From Lunularia cruciata (taxonomy: Eukaryota; Streptophyta; Marchantiopsida; Lunulariales; Lunulariaceae): a stretch of 64,000 bases of DNA. Position numbers and translations under genes: made by a program. Numbering within the stretch: the stretch's first letter is position 1; every line of letters begins with the position of its first letter. The stretch is from positions 6,822,501-6,886,500 of the forward strand of contig OX419761.1 in NCBI GenBank assembly GCA_948567375.1, read 5' to 3'. The notes beneath the pieces were generated by a model. That model was not told the DNA's origin. It saw only the letters and a list, made by a program, of their open reading frames with translations, and ran no database searches. Shown here one piece after another: positions 9,871 to 23,022 of this stretch.

Positions 9871-12800
9871 TATTCCCCTACCGCTAGTTGGTGACGTCCT
9901 CATTGCCAGTGAAGCTTCAAATTCCTGGATGGCCGTCTGTGCATTCTGGAGGTGAGAAAGAGGTTCCCATGTGGCGTCATGAAGAGGATGCCCTTTCCAA
10001 AGGACCTTGTACTCAGTATGTTGGCGACGGCCTCGTTGAATATAGCGATGCGCAAGGATACAATCAACTTTGTACTCCTCATGATCATTGATAGGGACAT
10101 GAAGAGGGGGAGGTTGGACTTGAAAGGAAAAGGAAGAGGGGTTAGAAACAAAGGGTTTCAACTTGGAAACATGGAAGACAAGATGGATACGCATCTGACA
10201 AGACAAGGCAAGTCGATAAGCAACAAGAGAGACAATTTGGGTGATATCAAAGGGTCCTATCCAATTAGGGGCAAATTTACAAACTTTGGTATCAAGTGGG
10301 AGAGGGAGGTTATTGGAAGATAGCATGACTTTATCACCAACTTCAAAGGTGAGATCACAGCTATGGTGGTCCGCATATTGTTTTTGGCGATTTTGAGCAA
10401 CAAGGAGGTGAGACTTGGCTTGTTGGAGAGATTGGGATATAGTGGTCAAGAATGTGGAAGTATGAGGAACGTGAGATGGAGGGGGAGCAAGAAGAGAATC
10501 TAGAACAAGCAGATTGCCAAAATTGAGAAAGAAAGGAGAGAATCCGGTGCTTATCTGTTTGGAATTGTTGTAGGCAAATTCTGCAACGACAAGACATTCA
10601 TCCCAATTGGTATGGTGGACATTGACAAAGGCACGCAACATATCCTCCAATGTACAATTTGCACATTTGGTTTGTCCATCAGTTTGAGGATGATAGGTCA
10701 TGGACAAAGTAAGCTTGGTGCCGAGTATCTAAAAGAGTGCTTGCCAAAACTTCCTGGTAAATTGAGGATCACGATCGGAGATGAGTATGTGTGGCATCCC
10801 ATGATGCTTGAAGACATTGTCGAAGTAGATTTGCACTAAGGTTGGAGCATCCACGGTATCACAGGTTGGTGTCAAGTGGATTTGCTTACTAAGCTTATCC
10901 ACAATGGCGGTGTGTCCTTGTTTTGTCTTTAGCAAGGATGTGATGAGATTCAAGCTCACATGCTCCCAAAGAGCTGATGGAATGGCAAGCACTTGAAGGA
11001 GTGCACTCGGCTTTTGGTTGCTAGCCTTGTTATGTTGGCAGCTCTCACACGATTGGACAAATTTTTGAACATCTCGTGTCATGTTGGGCCACCACCATTG
11101 ACGTTGGAGGGTACACAAGAGGGTTTCCACACCCATGTGACCAGCGATGGGTAAAGCATGGGCTTCTTGAAGGCGCACAAGTCAAAGATCACCTTTGGCC
11201 GGAACATAGATCCGGTCCGCATGGAATAGAAAGCCTTCCTTGAAGGAGAAGGTGTTATACTCCTTGTCACTTGTTGTTAGACGACCATGTGCCATTTGGA
11301 AGAAAGGATCTTGTTGTAGAGCTAACCGAAACTCGTTATGGATCTTGGGGTCAATTGACACCGTTGTAATTGTTGCCGCAATGAGAGGAAGAGACTTCAA
11401 ATCAGGTCGTCATGATAGAGCATTAGGGATGACATGGAACCAACCTGGTTTGTACTCAAGTTTGATGTCAAACAATTGGAGTTGCTCTTCCCATTGATGA
11501 TGTTGACTCTTCATGTGCTCTAGGTATAAGGTCTGCAACAATGGCTCGTGATCAGTTCGCATGATCACTTGTTTCCCTAAGAGATAATGCCTCCATACCT
11601 TGGTGGCATATACCATTGCAAGTTGTTCCCAATCTCAAGCAAAGTAATTTCTTTTAGTTGTATTTAGTTAGCGAGACACAAAGGCAATGGGATGTAGTCC
11701 ATCTGGGAATTCTTGTTGCAACATAGCTCCAATTGCAGAGTTAGAAGCATCAAAAATCAACCACATAAGGTAGTTGAGGATCATATGGTTGAAGAATGGG
11801 TCTTGAAGACACCATATGTTTCAACTTTTGGAATGCTTTGTCATGCTTGGTGTTCCACTAGAAGCTCGAGTTCTTTCCCAAGAGGTCAGTCAATGGTGCA
11901 GCCACATGAGCATAATGAATGGATGAACTACCGGTAAAAACTGGCCAATCCATTGAATGCCCGTACTTCTGTAGCATCCTTCGGGGTAGGCCAATCAATA
12001 ATGGCCTTGATCTTCTCTTCTTCCATCTTGATCCCCTCTAAGGAGATCTTATGACCCAAGAAGGTAACCTTCTTCTGCCAAAAGGCACACTTCAACTTCT
12101 TGCAGTAAAATTTCCATTGTCGTAGTCGTCTTAGGACTTCTCACACATGATTCATGTGTTATGCCTTTCTCTTACTATAGATTAAGATATCATACAAGAA
12201 TACCCCCACTTACCGACCCAATAGTCCATCCAACACCCGATGCATCTTATCCATGAAGATTGCTGGAGCATTAGTGAGTCCGAAAGGTAGAACTCTCCAC
12301 TCGAAATGCCCATACCTTGTGCGAAAGGTCGTCTTTTGCACATCCTCTCTCTCAATCGGAATTTGCTAATAGACGCTACGAAGATCCAACTTGGAAAAGT
12401 AACATGCTCCACTTAGTTGATCAAGCAAGTCATCAATCCGAGGCAAGGGATATGCATTCTTCACAGTTTGCTTATTGAGCCCATGGTAATCAATACAAAA
12501 ACAAAGTCCTCCATCCTTCTTTGGAACAAATAGTATTGGTGCTCCCCAAGGAGAGGTACTATGTTGTATGAAGTCCTTCTCCAACAACTTTGTAAGTGTT
12601 GTTTGCAACTCCTCTAACTCCTTTGATGAGAGCCAATAGATCGGTCTACTCACTAGAGTACTCCTTGGCAATAACTCAATCTTGAAGGGCATACCTCGAT
12701 TGGAGTGTAATCCCTTTGGCAGATCATCCGGAAACACGTCCGCAAACTCCTTAACTATCCGATCAACAATTGCTTGATGAGGCTCTCTGTCCTCCATAGA

Positions 12801-13400
12801 TTGGTCTTGTGCAATCGACTTGATCCACACCGCAAATACAGACTTATCTTCCTCTAAAGCTTGCTCTATGGCTGCTTTACTAACAAACTTCCCTTTCAGG
12901 GACTCATCTCTCTTCCAAGTCTATTCCATGGTTGCCTTCTTGGCAAACTTCCCATCTTGGGACTCCACTTCCTTCTAGGTTTGCTCTATGGCTACCTTCT
13001 CAACAAACTTCCCATCTTGGAATTGACTATTCTTAGGTGTCTTACTCAGAGGTGCCAGACAACCTAATCGGAAATTCCTACCTTGGTATTGTATTTGAAT
13101 TTGGCATCGGGTCCAATCAAATTGAACCTTATGATGTCCAAGCCAAGGTAGACCCAGAATGGTATCATAGTGTAGAGGTGCCACTACAAACCTCATACAC
13201 TCCAAATACTCCTTCTCAATCTTGAAGGTAATAGGATGCGAGGTGCGGAATGCAAAACCCTTTCTACCATCCACCATCATCAAACCACTTCCAATCTCAG
13301 GCTTGATAGGAATACCCAATTCCTTCGCTACTTGCATAGACATGCAATTCTATAAACTTCTAGAATCAACCAAAATCCTACAACCCCAATTAGATATCAT
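9805..13400 (-). pseudogene. Element 2 pol (PR-RT-RH-IN-chromodomain), broken
   Basis: The minus-strand pieces are: integrase C-terminus and chromodomain (9805-10707); integrase HHCC finger and first catalytic Asp residues (10729-11178); RNase H (about 11410-11760); RT with the FVPKKDGG and PLPRIDDLL motifs (12366-12830); and a protease-like region with LGLPWLG (12975-13343). Frames shift between pieces and a stop splits several domains. The protease catalytic region reads DSRS where element 4 reads DSGS. A three-unit 60-bp repeat lies between protease and RT (about 12860-13030). Confidence 0.8.
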
Positions 13401-14408
13401 ACCTTGCAAGTGAAGCAAACTTGCATAGGTTGAGCCTTCAATCCCATTGGAACTAATCAAGCTCCCAATAGGTGGCTCCAATTCTCCTATTGGGATTCCT
13501 CGTTTCCCTGATCATTCCACTCCACAACCTCCACTTGGGCAACTTGTCGAGGTTGTCCATTCTTGAGTGGATATTCAGCAATACGATGCCCCAATTGGCA
13601 ACAATAAAAACAAAACCATTTTGTCGCAATTTCTCCCTATCTACCGTACCAAGTGGTCTTCATTGAATTGCATCAATCTCCATTGGTGCTGGCTACTCCA
13701 CTTATATGTAGTGTATTGGTATAGTTTGTGGAGGTTGAGGTCAAGACCAAGTTGTTGCCACCAAGGAATCAAAACGTTTGGCCAACCGCATGGCTTCCTC
13801 CAAGTGTTGTGGCTCTCGAATGGTTACCTCTAATTTGGTTCTCGCCTTCAAACTCCTCATGAATAGATCCAAAGCTTCACCTTCTAATATATCTGGAATT
13901 TGCATGATGGTGTTTTGGAACTACGTGATGTAACTTCTTACAGAGCCAATCTGTTTCAACTCTGCCAACTTATCCCGTGCAGCTCGTGTGGCATTTATAG
14001 CTTAGAACCGACTAATTATTTCACTCTTGAATTCTGCCCATGCCAAGATTGGTATAACCATTTGTCATTCGGCTCGCTCCACTTGGAATCTCCACCATAG
14101 CTTTGCTACTCCATCCAATTGGCTAGAACCCAAGAGAATCTATTTTTGCTCGTCTTGTAGATTGGTAGCTTCAAAATAACATTCACAATCAAACACAAAA
14201 TTCTCCATTGCACTTGAGAGATTCTTGCCTTCAAATACCTTGGGTTTATGGAATCTAATCCGATCTTCTCCTTCTCAGATTGGTACTCTCTCCTCTTGCT
14301 CTTGTCATCGAAGATCTCATTCATCCAACAATCGAGTAAGGTGCTTGATTTGTTGTTGTATAGCAAGGATAACATCAGGTATTGCCGCCATGGTTGCTCC
14401 TCTATCAC
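13401..14408 (-). pseudogene. Element 2 gag, broken
   Basis: It aligns with the gag of element 4 but has many stops and shifts. The nucleocapsid knuckle lies near 13580-13620 and the capsid-type region at about 13750-14350. A TAG at 13921-13923 falls at the same codon as the gag stop in element 4. Confidence 0.7.
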
Positions 14409-14646
14409 ACCACTCCCAATCTATCTAATTTATTAACACATAGAAACAGCACGTCCATTGTTCTCCATAAGTTACAACCGGAAGCACCAAGGGTTCCTTA
14501 GATATGGTGATCATATGCAAAAAATCTTGTCCAAAGTGCGAGGTGATGAACGGGGTGAAATGATGCTTGGGTAGTATTTGGACGCAAAAATCCCAATGGT
14601 TTGGTGGAAGTGGATTTGGTGGTCCATAATTCCATCCATCCCATTC

Positions 14647-14660
14647 CTACTTTGATACCA
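14647..14660 (-). other. Primer-binding site of element 2
   Basis: On the minus strand this reads TGGTATCAAAGTAG, close to the TGGTATCAGAGC complement of plant initiator tRNA-Met, and lies 1 nt from the LTR. Confidence 0.75.
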
Positions 14661-14661
14661 A

Positions 14662-15087
14662 TGCAAAAGACCAAATCCGAGGAGAGAAATATGAGAATGG
14701 AAACTCACATTGGGACACTTGAATGAGAGAAAACTCCAAATGCCTAGCAGGATCTTTGGCTTTGGTATTTATAGGTAGCATACAAGGCTCTTGAGAAGCT
14801 TCTCAAGAAGCTTCCTCAAGCCGCTTTCTTAGAGTGCAAGCCAAGTTAACTAGGAAGCTTCTCAAGAAATTTCCTTCTAGAAGCCATCTACTTGGCGTGC
14901 AAGCTAAGCTAGTTGGAAGCTTCTAGAAGCTTCCTTCTATAAGCTACTTACTTGAGGTGCAAGCTAAGCTAGCTGGGAAGCTTCCCAAGAAGCTTCTTAG
15001 ATACTTCCGGAATATTCTAGGCTACTTTGTCTTATGTGTTACTTCTTAAGCCCGACTAACTTCATTGCTAAATTCCATATTGTTACA
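14662..15087 (-). repeat. 5' LTR of element 2
   Basis: This is the promoter-side LTR for the minus-strand element. It contains heat-shock-element-like GAAGCTTC arrays and a TATTTATAGG box, and ends TTGTTACA before the ATTTA duplication. Confidence 0.85.
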
Positions 15088-15092
15088 ATTTA

Positions 15093-17857
15093 GAAGAGTG
15101 TTTGCTAAAATTTTCCAATGAATTGAGGATCACAATTGGAGATGAGTACATGAGGCATCCCATAATGCTTTAAAACAATGTCAAAGTAGATCTATGCCAA
15201 TGTTGGAGCATCCACGATATCAAAGGTTGGTGCCAAATGGATATGCTTACTAAGCTTATCCAAAAACACCACTATTATTATGTGACCTTGCTTTGTCTTG
15301 GGCAAGGACGAAATGAGATCCAAGCTCATGTGTTCCCATCAAGCAGATAGAATGGGGAGTGGTTGAAGGAGTCCACTTGGTTTTTGGTTGCTAACTTTGT
15401 TCTGTTGGTAGCTCTTCTACAATCAAACAAACTCTTGAACATCTCGTGTCATGTTGGGCCACCACCATTTGTATTGGAGAGTACCCAAGGTCTTGTCTAC
15501 ACCCATGTGACCAGCAATTAGTAAGTAATGGGCTTCTTGGAGGCGTACAAGTTGGAGATCACCCTTGGCTGGAACATAAATCAGGTTCTCATAGAATAGA
15601 AAGCCTTCCTTGAAAGAGAGGGTGTTTTACTCCTTGTCACATGCTGCAAGATGACCTTGTACCATCTGAAAGAAAGGATCTTGTTGTAAAGCAATCTTAA
15701 ACTTGAGTTGGACTTTGGAGTCAATTGATACCATTGTAATTGCCATCGTGATGAGAGGAAGAGACTTCAAATCAAGTCCATGATAGAGCATTAGGAATGA
15801 CATGGAACCAACCAAGTTTGTACTCAAGTTTGATGTAAAACAATTATAATTTTTTCTCCCATCAATAATGTCGATTCTTCATATGTTCCAAGTGTATGGT
15901 CTGCAACAAAGGTTTGTGAGTGATCACTTTTTTCCCCAAAAGATAATGCTTCCATACCTTGGTTGCATATACCATTGCTAGTTGTTCCTAATCTTGAGCA
16001 TAGTAATTCCTTTCTGTTGTGTTTAGTCTATGAGACACAAAGGCAATGGGATGTAACACATTTGGGATTCTTGTTGCAACACAACTCCAATTGCAAAGTT
16101 AGAAGCATCAAAATCAACCTCACAAGGTAGTTGAGGATCATATGGTTGAAGAATGGGTTTTGAAGACACCATATGTTTTAGCTTTTGGAATGCTTCTTTT
16201 TGCTTGTTGGTCCATTGAAAGCTCAAGTTCTTCCCTACAAGATTGGTCAATGGTGCAGCTACATGAGCATAATAGTGGATGAATCATCGATAAAAACTAG
16301 CCAATCCATTAAATTCCCGTACTTATATAGCATCCTTTGGAATAGGCCAATCAATGATGGCCTTGATTTTCTCCTCTTCTATCTTGATCCCCTTTGATGA
16401 GATCTTATGACCTAAGAAGATAACTTCCTTTTGCCAAAAGGCACACTTCAACTTCTTGCAATAAAACTTCCATTGTCGTAGTCATCTTAGGGCTTCTCAC
16501 ACGTGATTTGTATATTCTATCTTTATCTTGTTATAGATTAAAATGTCATCCAAGAACACCACCACATACCAATCCAATAGTCCATCCAACATCCTATGCA
16601 TCTAATCCATGAAGATTGTTGGAGCATTGGTGAGCCCAAAAGGTAGAACTCTCCATTCAAAATGCCCATACCTTGTGTGAAAGGTAGTCTTTTTCTCATC
16701 CTCCCTATTAATGGGGATTTGCCAATAGTCACTACAAAGATCCAACTTAGAGAAGCATCATGCTCCACTCAATTGATCAAGCAAGTTGTCAATTTGAGGC
16801 AAGTGATATGCATTCTTCATTATTTGTTTATTGAGCCTATGGTAATCAATACAAAAATGAAGTCCTCCATCCTTCTTTGGAACAAATAGTATTGGTGCTC
16901 CCTAAGGAGATGTACTTTGTCGAATAAAATCCTTCTCCAACAACTCCGTAAGAGTTCTTTGCAACTCCTCCAACTCCTTTGGTGAGAGCCAATAGATTGG
17001 TCTACTCATTGGAGTACTCCGGACCCATAGGCAACAACTCAATCTTGAAGGGCATACCACGATCAAAGGGTAATCCCTTTGGTAGATCATCTAGAAACAC
17101 ATCTAAAAACTCCTAGACTATTTGGTCAACCATTCCTTGATGAGGTTTTTGATCCTCCTTAGATCCTCCGTGCGTAATCAGCTTGATCCACACCATAAAA
17201 ATTGACTATCTCCCTCCAAAGCTTGCTCTATGGCTGCCTTTCCAATAAACTTCCCATCTTGAGATTGACTATTAGTAGGTGTCTTACTCAAAGGTGCCAA
17301 AAAACCTAATCAAGATTTCTACCTTGGTGTTGTACTTGAATTTATTATCGATTCCAATCAAATTGAACCTTATGAAGTTCAAGCAAAGGTAGACCTAGAA
17401 TGATACCATAGTGTAGAGGTGTTGTTACAAATCTCATACACTCCAAATATTCTTTCCCAATCTTGAAGGTTAGAGGATGCAAGGTACAGAATACATAACC
17501 CTTTCTACCATCCGTCATCATCAATCTACTTCCAATTATTGGCTTGATAGGAATACTTAATTCCTTTGCTAATTGCATGGACAAGCAATTTTTTGAACTT
17601 CTAGAATCAACCAGAGTTCCATAATCAAATATCATACCTTGCAAGTGAAGCAAACTTGTATATATCAAGCCTTTGATCCCATTGAAACTAATCAAGTTCC
17701 CAATATGTGGCTTGAAATCTCCTACTAAGATTCCTTATTTCCTTGATAATTCTGCTCCACAAACTCATCCGGGCAACTTGTCAAGGTCGCCTATTCTTGA
17801 GCGGACATTCAATAATGTGATGCATAATTTGGCGCCACTAAAAACAAACACCAATTT
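15093..17857 (-). pseudogene. Element 1 IN N-terminus, RNase H, RT and protease
   Basis: The minus-strand fragments are: integrase N-terminal half (15093-15560), RNase H (16023-16250), RT (16538-17090) and protease-like sequence (17345-17695). All are interrupted by stops. Only one unit of the 60-bp protease-RT linker repeat is present (about 17215-17262), unlike the other copies. It stops in the gag knuckle region, where element 3 inserted. Confidence 0.75.
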
Positions 17858-18222
17858 TGTAAAAGACCAAGATCAAGAGGAGAACTAGGAGAATGGAAAC
17901 TCACATTGGGACACTTGAATGAGGGAAAACTCCAAATGCCTAGCATGAACTTTGGCTTTGGTATTTATAGGTAGCATACAAGGCTCTTGAGAAGCTTCTC
18001 AAGAAGCTTCCTCAAGCCGCTTTCTTAGAGTGCAAGCCAAGTTAACTAGGAAGTTTCTCAAGAAGCTTCCTTCTGAAAGCCGCCTACTTTACTTGCAAGC
18101 TAAGCTAGTTGGAAGCTTCCCAAGAAGCTTCCTAGATACTTCCGGAATATTCTAGGCTACTTTGTCTTATGTGCTACCTCGTAAGTCTAACTAACTTTGT
18201 TGCTAAACTCCATATTGTTACA
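17858..18222 (-). repeat. 3' LTR of element 3
   Basis: It runs TGTAAAAGACC to TTGTTACA, followed by the TATTCCCCCGCCG purine tract (on minus). It is shorter than the other LTR because part of the GAAGCTTC array is missing. Confidence 0.85.
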
Positions 18223-18239
18223 TATTCCCCCGCCGCTAG

Positions 18240-21200
18240 TTGATGATGTTCTCATCGCCAGTGAAGCTTCGAATTCTTGGATGGCCGTCTGTGCATTCTG
18301 GAGGTGAGAAAGAGGTTCCCATGTGGCATCATGAAGGGGATACCCTTTCCAAAGGACCTTGTACTCAGTATGTTGGCGACGGCCTCGTTGAATATGGTGA
18401 CGCGCAAGGATACAATCAACTTCGTACTCCTCATGATCATTGATAGGGACAGGAAGAGGAGGAGGTTGGACTCAAGAGGAAAAGGAAGAGGAGGTAGAAA
18501 CAAAGGTTTTCAACTTGGAAACATGAAAGACAAGATGGATACGCATGTGACAAGACAAGGCAAGTCGATAAGCAACAAGAGAGAAAATTTGGATGATATC
18601 AAAGGGTCCTATCCAATTAGGGGCAAGTTTACAAACTTGGGTATCAAGTGGGAGAGGGAGGTTACTAGAAGAAAGCATGATTTGATCACCAACTTCAAAG
18701 GTGAGATCATGACGATGGTGGTCCGCATATTGTTTTTGGGAATTTTGAGCAACAAGGAGGTGAGACTTGGCTTGTTGGAGAGATTTGGGATATAATGGTC
18801 AAGAATGTGGAAGTATGAGGAATGTGAGATGGAGGGAGAGCAAGAAGAGAATCTAGAACAAGCAGATCTTGGCCAAAATTGAGAAAGAAAGGAGAGAATC
18901 TGGTGCTTGCCTGTTTGGAATTGTTGTAGGCAAATTCTACAACGGCAAGACATTCATCCCAATTGGTATGGTGGACATTGACAAAGGCATGCAACATATC
19001 CTCCAATGTACAATTTGCACATTTGGTTTGTCCATCCGTTTGAGGATGTCCATCCATTTGAGGATGTCCATCCATTTGACAATGTCTTACATCTATTTGA
19101 GGATGTCCATACTTTGACAATGTCCACACCCATGTGACCAACAATGGGTAAATCATGGGCTTCTTGAAGGCGCACAAGTCAGAGATCACCTTTAGTTGGA
19201 ACATAGATCCGGTCCTCATGGAATAAAAGGCCATCCTTGATGGAGAAGGTGTTGTACTCCTTATCGCATGCCGTAAGGCAACCATGTACCATTTGGAAGA
19301 AGGGATCTTGGTGTAGAGCTGACTGAAACTTGTTTTGGACCTTGGAGTCAACTGACACCGTTGAAATTGCCATTGTGATGAGAGGAAGAGACTTCAAATC
19401 ATGTCATCGTGATAAAGTATCAAGGAGTTGTTCCTCCCATCAATGATGTCGACTCTTCATGTGTTCCAAGTGTAAGGTCTGCAACAATGGTTTGTGATCA
19501 GTTTGCATGATCACTTGTTTCTCCAAGAGGTAATGCCTCCATACCTTGGTAGCGTATACCATTGCAAGTTGTTCTTGATCTCAAGCAAAGTAGTTTTGTT
19601 CAGACATATTGAGTCAGCAAGACACAAAGGCAATGGGATGGAGTCCATCTGGGAATTCTTGTTGCAGCACGGCTCCAATTGCAAAGTTAGAAGCATCAAA
19701 ATCAACCACACAAGGTAGTTGAGGTCATATGGTTGAAGAATGGGTCTTGAAGACATATGCTTTAACTTCTGAAATGTTTCTTCATGCTTGGTGGTCCACT
19801 AGAAATTTGAGTTCTTTCCCAAGAGGTCAATCAATAGTGCAGCCACATGAGCATAATAATGGATGAACCGTTGGTAAAAATTGGCCAATCCATTGAATGC
19901 CCATACTTCTATAGTATCCTTTGGGGTAGGCCAATCAGTAATGGCCTTGATTTTCTCTTCTTCTATCTTGATCCCCTCTGGTGAGATCTTATGACTCAAG
20001 AAGGTAACCTACTTCTGCCAAAAGGCACACTTCGACTTCTTGTAGTAAAATTTCCATTATCTTAGTCGTCTTAGGACTTCTCATACATGATTCATGTGTT
20101 CTGCCTCTATCTTACTATAAATTAAGATATCATCCAAGAACACCACCACAGACCGATCCAATAGTCCACTCAACACTTGATGCATTTGATCTATGAAGAT
20201 TGTTGGAGCATTAGTGAGTCCGAAAGGTAGAACTCTTCACTCAAAATGCCCATACCTTGTACGAAAGGCAGTCTTTTGCACATCCTCTCTATCAATAGGA
20301 ATTTGCCAATAGCCGCTACAAAGATCCAACTTGGAAAAGTAGCGTGCTCCACTTAGTTGATCAAGCAAGTCATCAATACGAGGCAAGGGATATGCATTCT
20401 TCACGGTTTGCTTATTGAGCCCACGGTAATCAATACAAAAACAAAGTCCTCTATCCTTCTTTGGAACGAATAGTACCAGTGCTCCCTAAGGAGAAGTACT
20501 ATGTTGTATGAAGTCCTTCACCAACAACTCTGTAAGTGTTGCTCGCAACTCCTCCAACTCCTTTGGTGAGAGCCAATAGATCATTCTACTCACTAGAGTA
20601 CTCCCTGGCAATAACTTGATCTTGAAGGGCATACCTCAATCAGAGGGTAATCCCTTTTGCAGATCATCTAGAAACACGTATGCAAACTCCTAAACTATCC
20701 GATCAACCATTGCTTGATGAGGCTCTTGGCCCTCCTCCGATTGTTCTTGTGCAATCAACTTGATCCACACCGCAAATACAAACTTATCTTCCTCCAAAGC
20801 TTGCTCAATGGCTACTTTACTAACCAATCTCTCTTCCAAGCTTGGTCCATGGTTGCCTTCTTGGCAAACTTCTCATCTTGGGACTCCACTCCCTTCAAGG
20901 TTTGCTCTATGGTTACCTTCTCGACAAACTTCTCATCGTGGGACTAACTATTCTTAGGTGTCTTACTCAGAGGTGCCAAACAACCTAATCATAAATTCCT
21001 ACCTTGGTGTTGTACTTGAATGTGGCATCGGGTCCAATCGAATTGAACCTTATGACGTTCAAGCCAAGGTAGACCCAGAATGGTATCATAGTGTAGAGGT
21101 GCCACTACAAACCTCATACACTCCAAATACTCATTCCCAATCTTGAAGGTAACAAGATGCAAGGTGCGGAATGCAAAACCCTTTTTACCATCCGCCATCA

Positions 21201-21340
21201 TCAAACTACTTCCAATCATTAGTTTGATAGGAATACCCAATTCCTTTGCTACTTGCATAGACATGCAATTCTCTAAACTTCTAGAATCAACCAAAATCCT
21301 ACAACCCTGATTAGATATCGTACCTTGCAAGTGAAGCAAA
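18240..21340 (-). pseudogene. Element 3 pol, broken, integrase core deleted
   Basis: The minus strand gives the chromodomain end (18252-18503), the integrase Glu region (18707-19030), then tandem 18-bp repeats in place of most of the catalytic core (19039-19130). RNase H (19500-19760), RT (about 20090-20700) and protease-like sequence (20989-21339) follow. A TAG at 20944-20946 between protease and RT is shared with element 4. Without the D,D part of the DDE core it cannot encode active integrase. Confidence 0.8.
19027..19130 (+). repeat. 18-bp tandem repeats replacing integrase core
   Basis: Units begin TTTGAGGATGTCCATCCA at 19039 and 19057, with variant units at 19075, 19096 and 19113. They derive from the segment that encodes HPQTDG on the minus strand. 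The following sequence jumps to the N-terminal integrase region. Confidence 0.85.
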
Positions 21341-22353
21341 CTTGCATAGGTCTAGCCTTCAATCCTATTGGAACTAATGAAGCTCCCAGTAGGAGGCTCA
21401 AAATCTCCTACTATGATTCTTTGTTTCCCTGATCATTTGGTTCCACAAACTCCATCTGGGCAACTTGTCAAGGTCACCTATTCCTAAGTGGACATTTAGC
21501 AATGTGATGTCCAACTTGGCAACAAAAAAGACAACCTCTATTTTGTCGCAATCTTTCTCTATCTATTGCATCAAGTGGCCTCCATTGGATAGCATCAATC
21601 TCCATTGGTGTTGGTTCTTCCACCCGTGTATATTGTACTGGTAAGCTTGGTGTAAGTCAAGGTCAAGACCAAGTTGTCGCAACCAAGGAATCAAAGCGCT
21701 TAGCCAATTGCATGGCTTCTTCTACATTTTGTGGTTCTTGCATGGTCACCTCCAATTTGGTTCGTGACTTCAATCCCCGTACAAATTGATCTAAAACTTC
21801 TCCTTCTTGTATATCTGGAATTTGCATGATGATGTTCTAAAATTGTGTGATGTAGCCTCTTATTGAGCCAATTTGTTTTAACTCCACCAATTTATCTCAT
21901 GCGGCTTGGGTGACCTTTATAGTTTGAAATTGATCAAGTATTTCATCCTTGAATTCTATCCATGTCAAGATTGGTGCAACAATCTGTCGTTCAGCTCGCT
22001 CCACTTGGAATCGCCACCAAATTTTTGCCACACCATCCAATTGGCTAGAAGCCAAGAGAATCTATTTCCATTCATCTTGAAGATTGGTGGCTTCAAAGTA
22101 ACGTTCACAATCAAACACAAAATTCTCCATTATGCCCGGAAGATTTTTGCCTTCAAACACCTTAGGTTTTGGAAATCGAATACGATCTTCTCCATCTTGG
22201 ACTGGCGCTCTCTCTATATGTTCTTGTTGTTGTTGGTCTCGTTCATCCAACAATCAAGTAAGGTGCTCGATTTGTTATTGCATCGCAAGGATAACGAACG
22301 GTATTGCCACCATAGCTACTACTCTATCCTACTACTCCCAATTTATCTAATTG
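21341..22353 (-). pseudogene. Element 3 gag, broken
   Basis: It aligns with element 4 gag. The N-terminal segment at 22062-22253 keeps the DRIRFPKPKVFEGKN-like stretch. The codon that is a stop in elements 1, 2 and 4 is sense here, but the codon two places further on is TAG. Confidence 0.7.
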
Positions 22354-22584
22354 ATTAATACATAGATACATCACGTCCACCTTACTCCATAAGTGACAAC
22401 CGGAAGTATCAAGGGTTCCTCACACACAGTGATTATATGTAGAAAATCTTACCCAAAACGTGAGGTAATGAATTGTGTGAAGCGGTGCTTGGATAATATC
22501 TAGACATGAAAATCCCAATGGTTTGGCAGAAGTGGATTTGGTGGTCCATAAATTCCATCTATCCCATTCCTGCTTTGATACCAA

Positions 22585-23022
22585 TGTAAAAGACCGAGAC
22601 CGAGGAGAGAAATATGAGAATGGAAACTCATATTGGGACACTTGAATGAGGGAAAACTCCAAATGTCTAGCATGAACTTTGGCTTTGGTATTTATAGGTA
22701 GTATACAAGGCCCTTGAGAAGCTTCTCAAGAAGCTTCCTCAAGCCACTTTCTTAGAGTGCAAGCCAAGTTAACTAGGAAGCTTCTCAAGAAGCTTCTCAA
22801 GAAGCTTCCTTCTAGAAGTCGCCTACTTGACGTGCAAGCTAAGCTGGTTGGAAGCTTCTAGAAGCTTCCTTCTAGAAGCTACTTACTTGTGGTGCAAGCT
22901 AAGCTAGTTGGGAAGCTTCCCAAGAAGCTTCTTAGATACTTCTGGAATATTCTAGGCTAATTTGTCTTATGTGCTACCTCATAAGTCTACCTAACTTCGT
23001 CGCTAAACTCCATATTGTTACA
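22585..23022 (-). repeat. 5' LTR of element 3
   Basis: This is the promoter-side LTR, with long GAAGCTTC arrays and the TATTTATAGG box. The adjoining primer-binding site (22569-22583) reads TGGTATCAAAGCAGG on minus. Confidence 0.85.

Larger units (their letters stand above)
9459..15087 (-). mobile_element. Ty3/gypsy chromovirus, element 2
   Basis: This is a full-length copy of 5629 bp with LTRs at 9459-9870 and 14662-15087. It is flanked by a perfect 5-bp duplication, ATTTA (9454-9458 and 15088-15092). It lies inside the integrase of element 1, whose sequence resumes at 15093. The LTRs differ at a few per cent of sites, so it is intermediate in age. The primer-binding site matches initiator tRNA-Met. 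Confidence 0.9.
17858..23022 (-). mobile_element. Ty3/gypsy chromovirus, element 3
   Basis: This 5165-bp copy has LTRs at 17858-18222 and 22585-23022, inserted in the gag of element 1. The flanks AATTT (17853-17857) and ATTTT (23023-23027) are a near-perfect duplication. It is shorter than elements 2 and 4, mainly because part of integrase is missing and replaced by 18-bp repeats. Confidence 0.88.
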
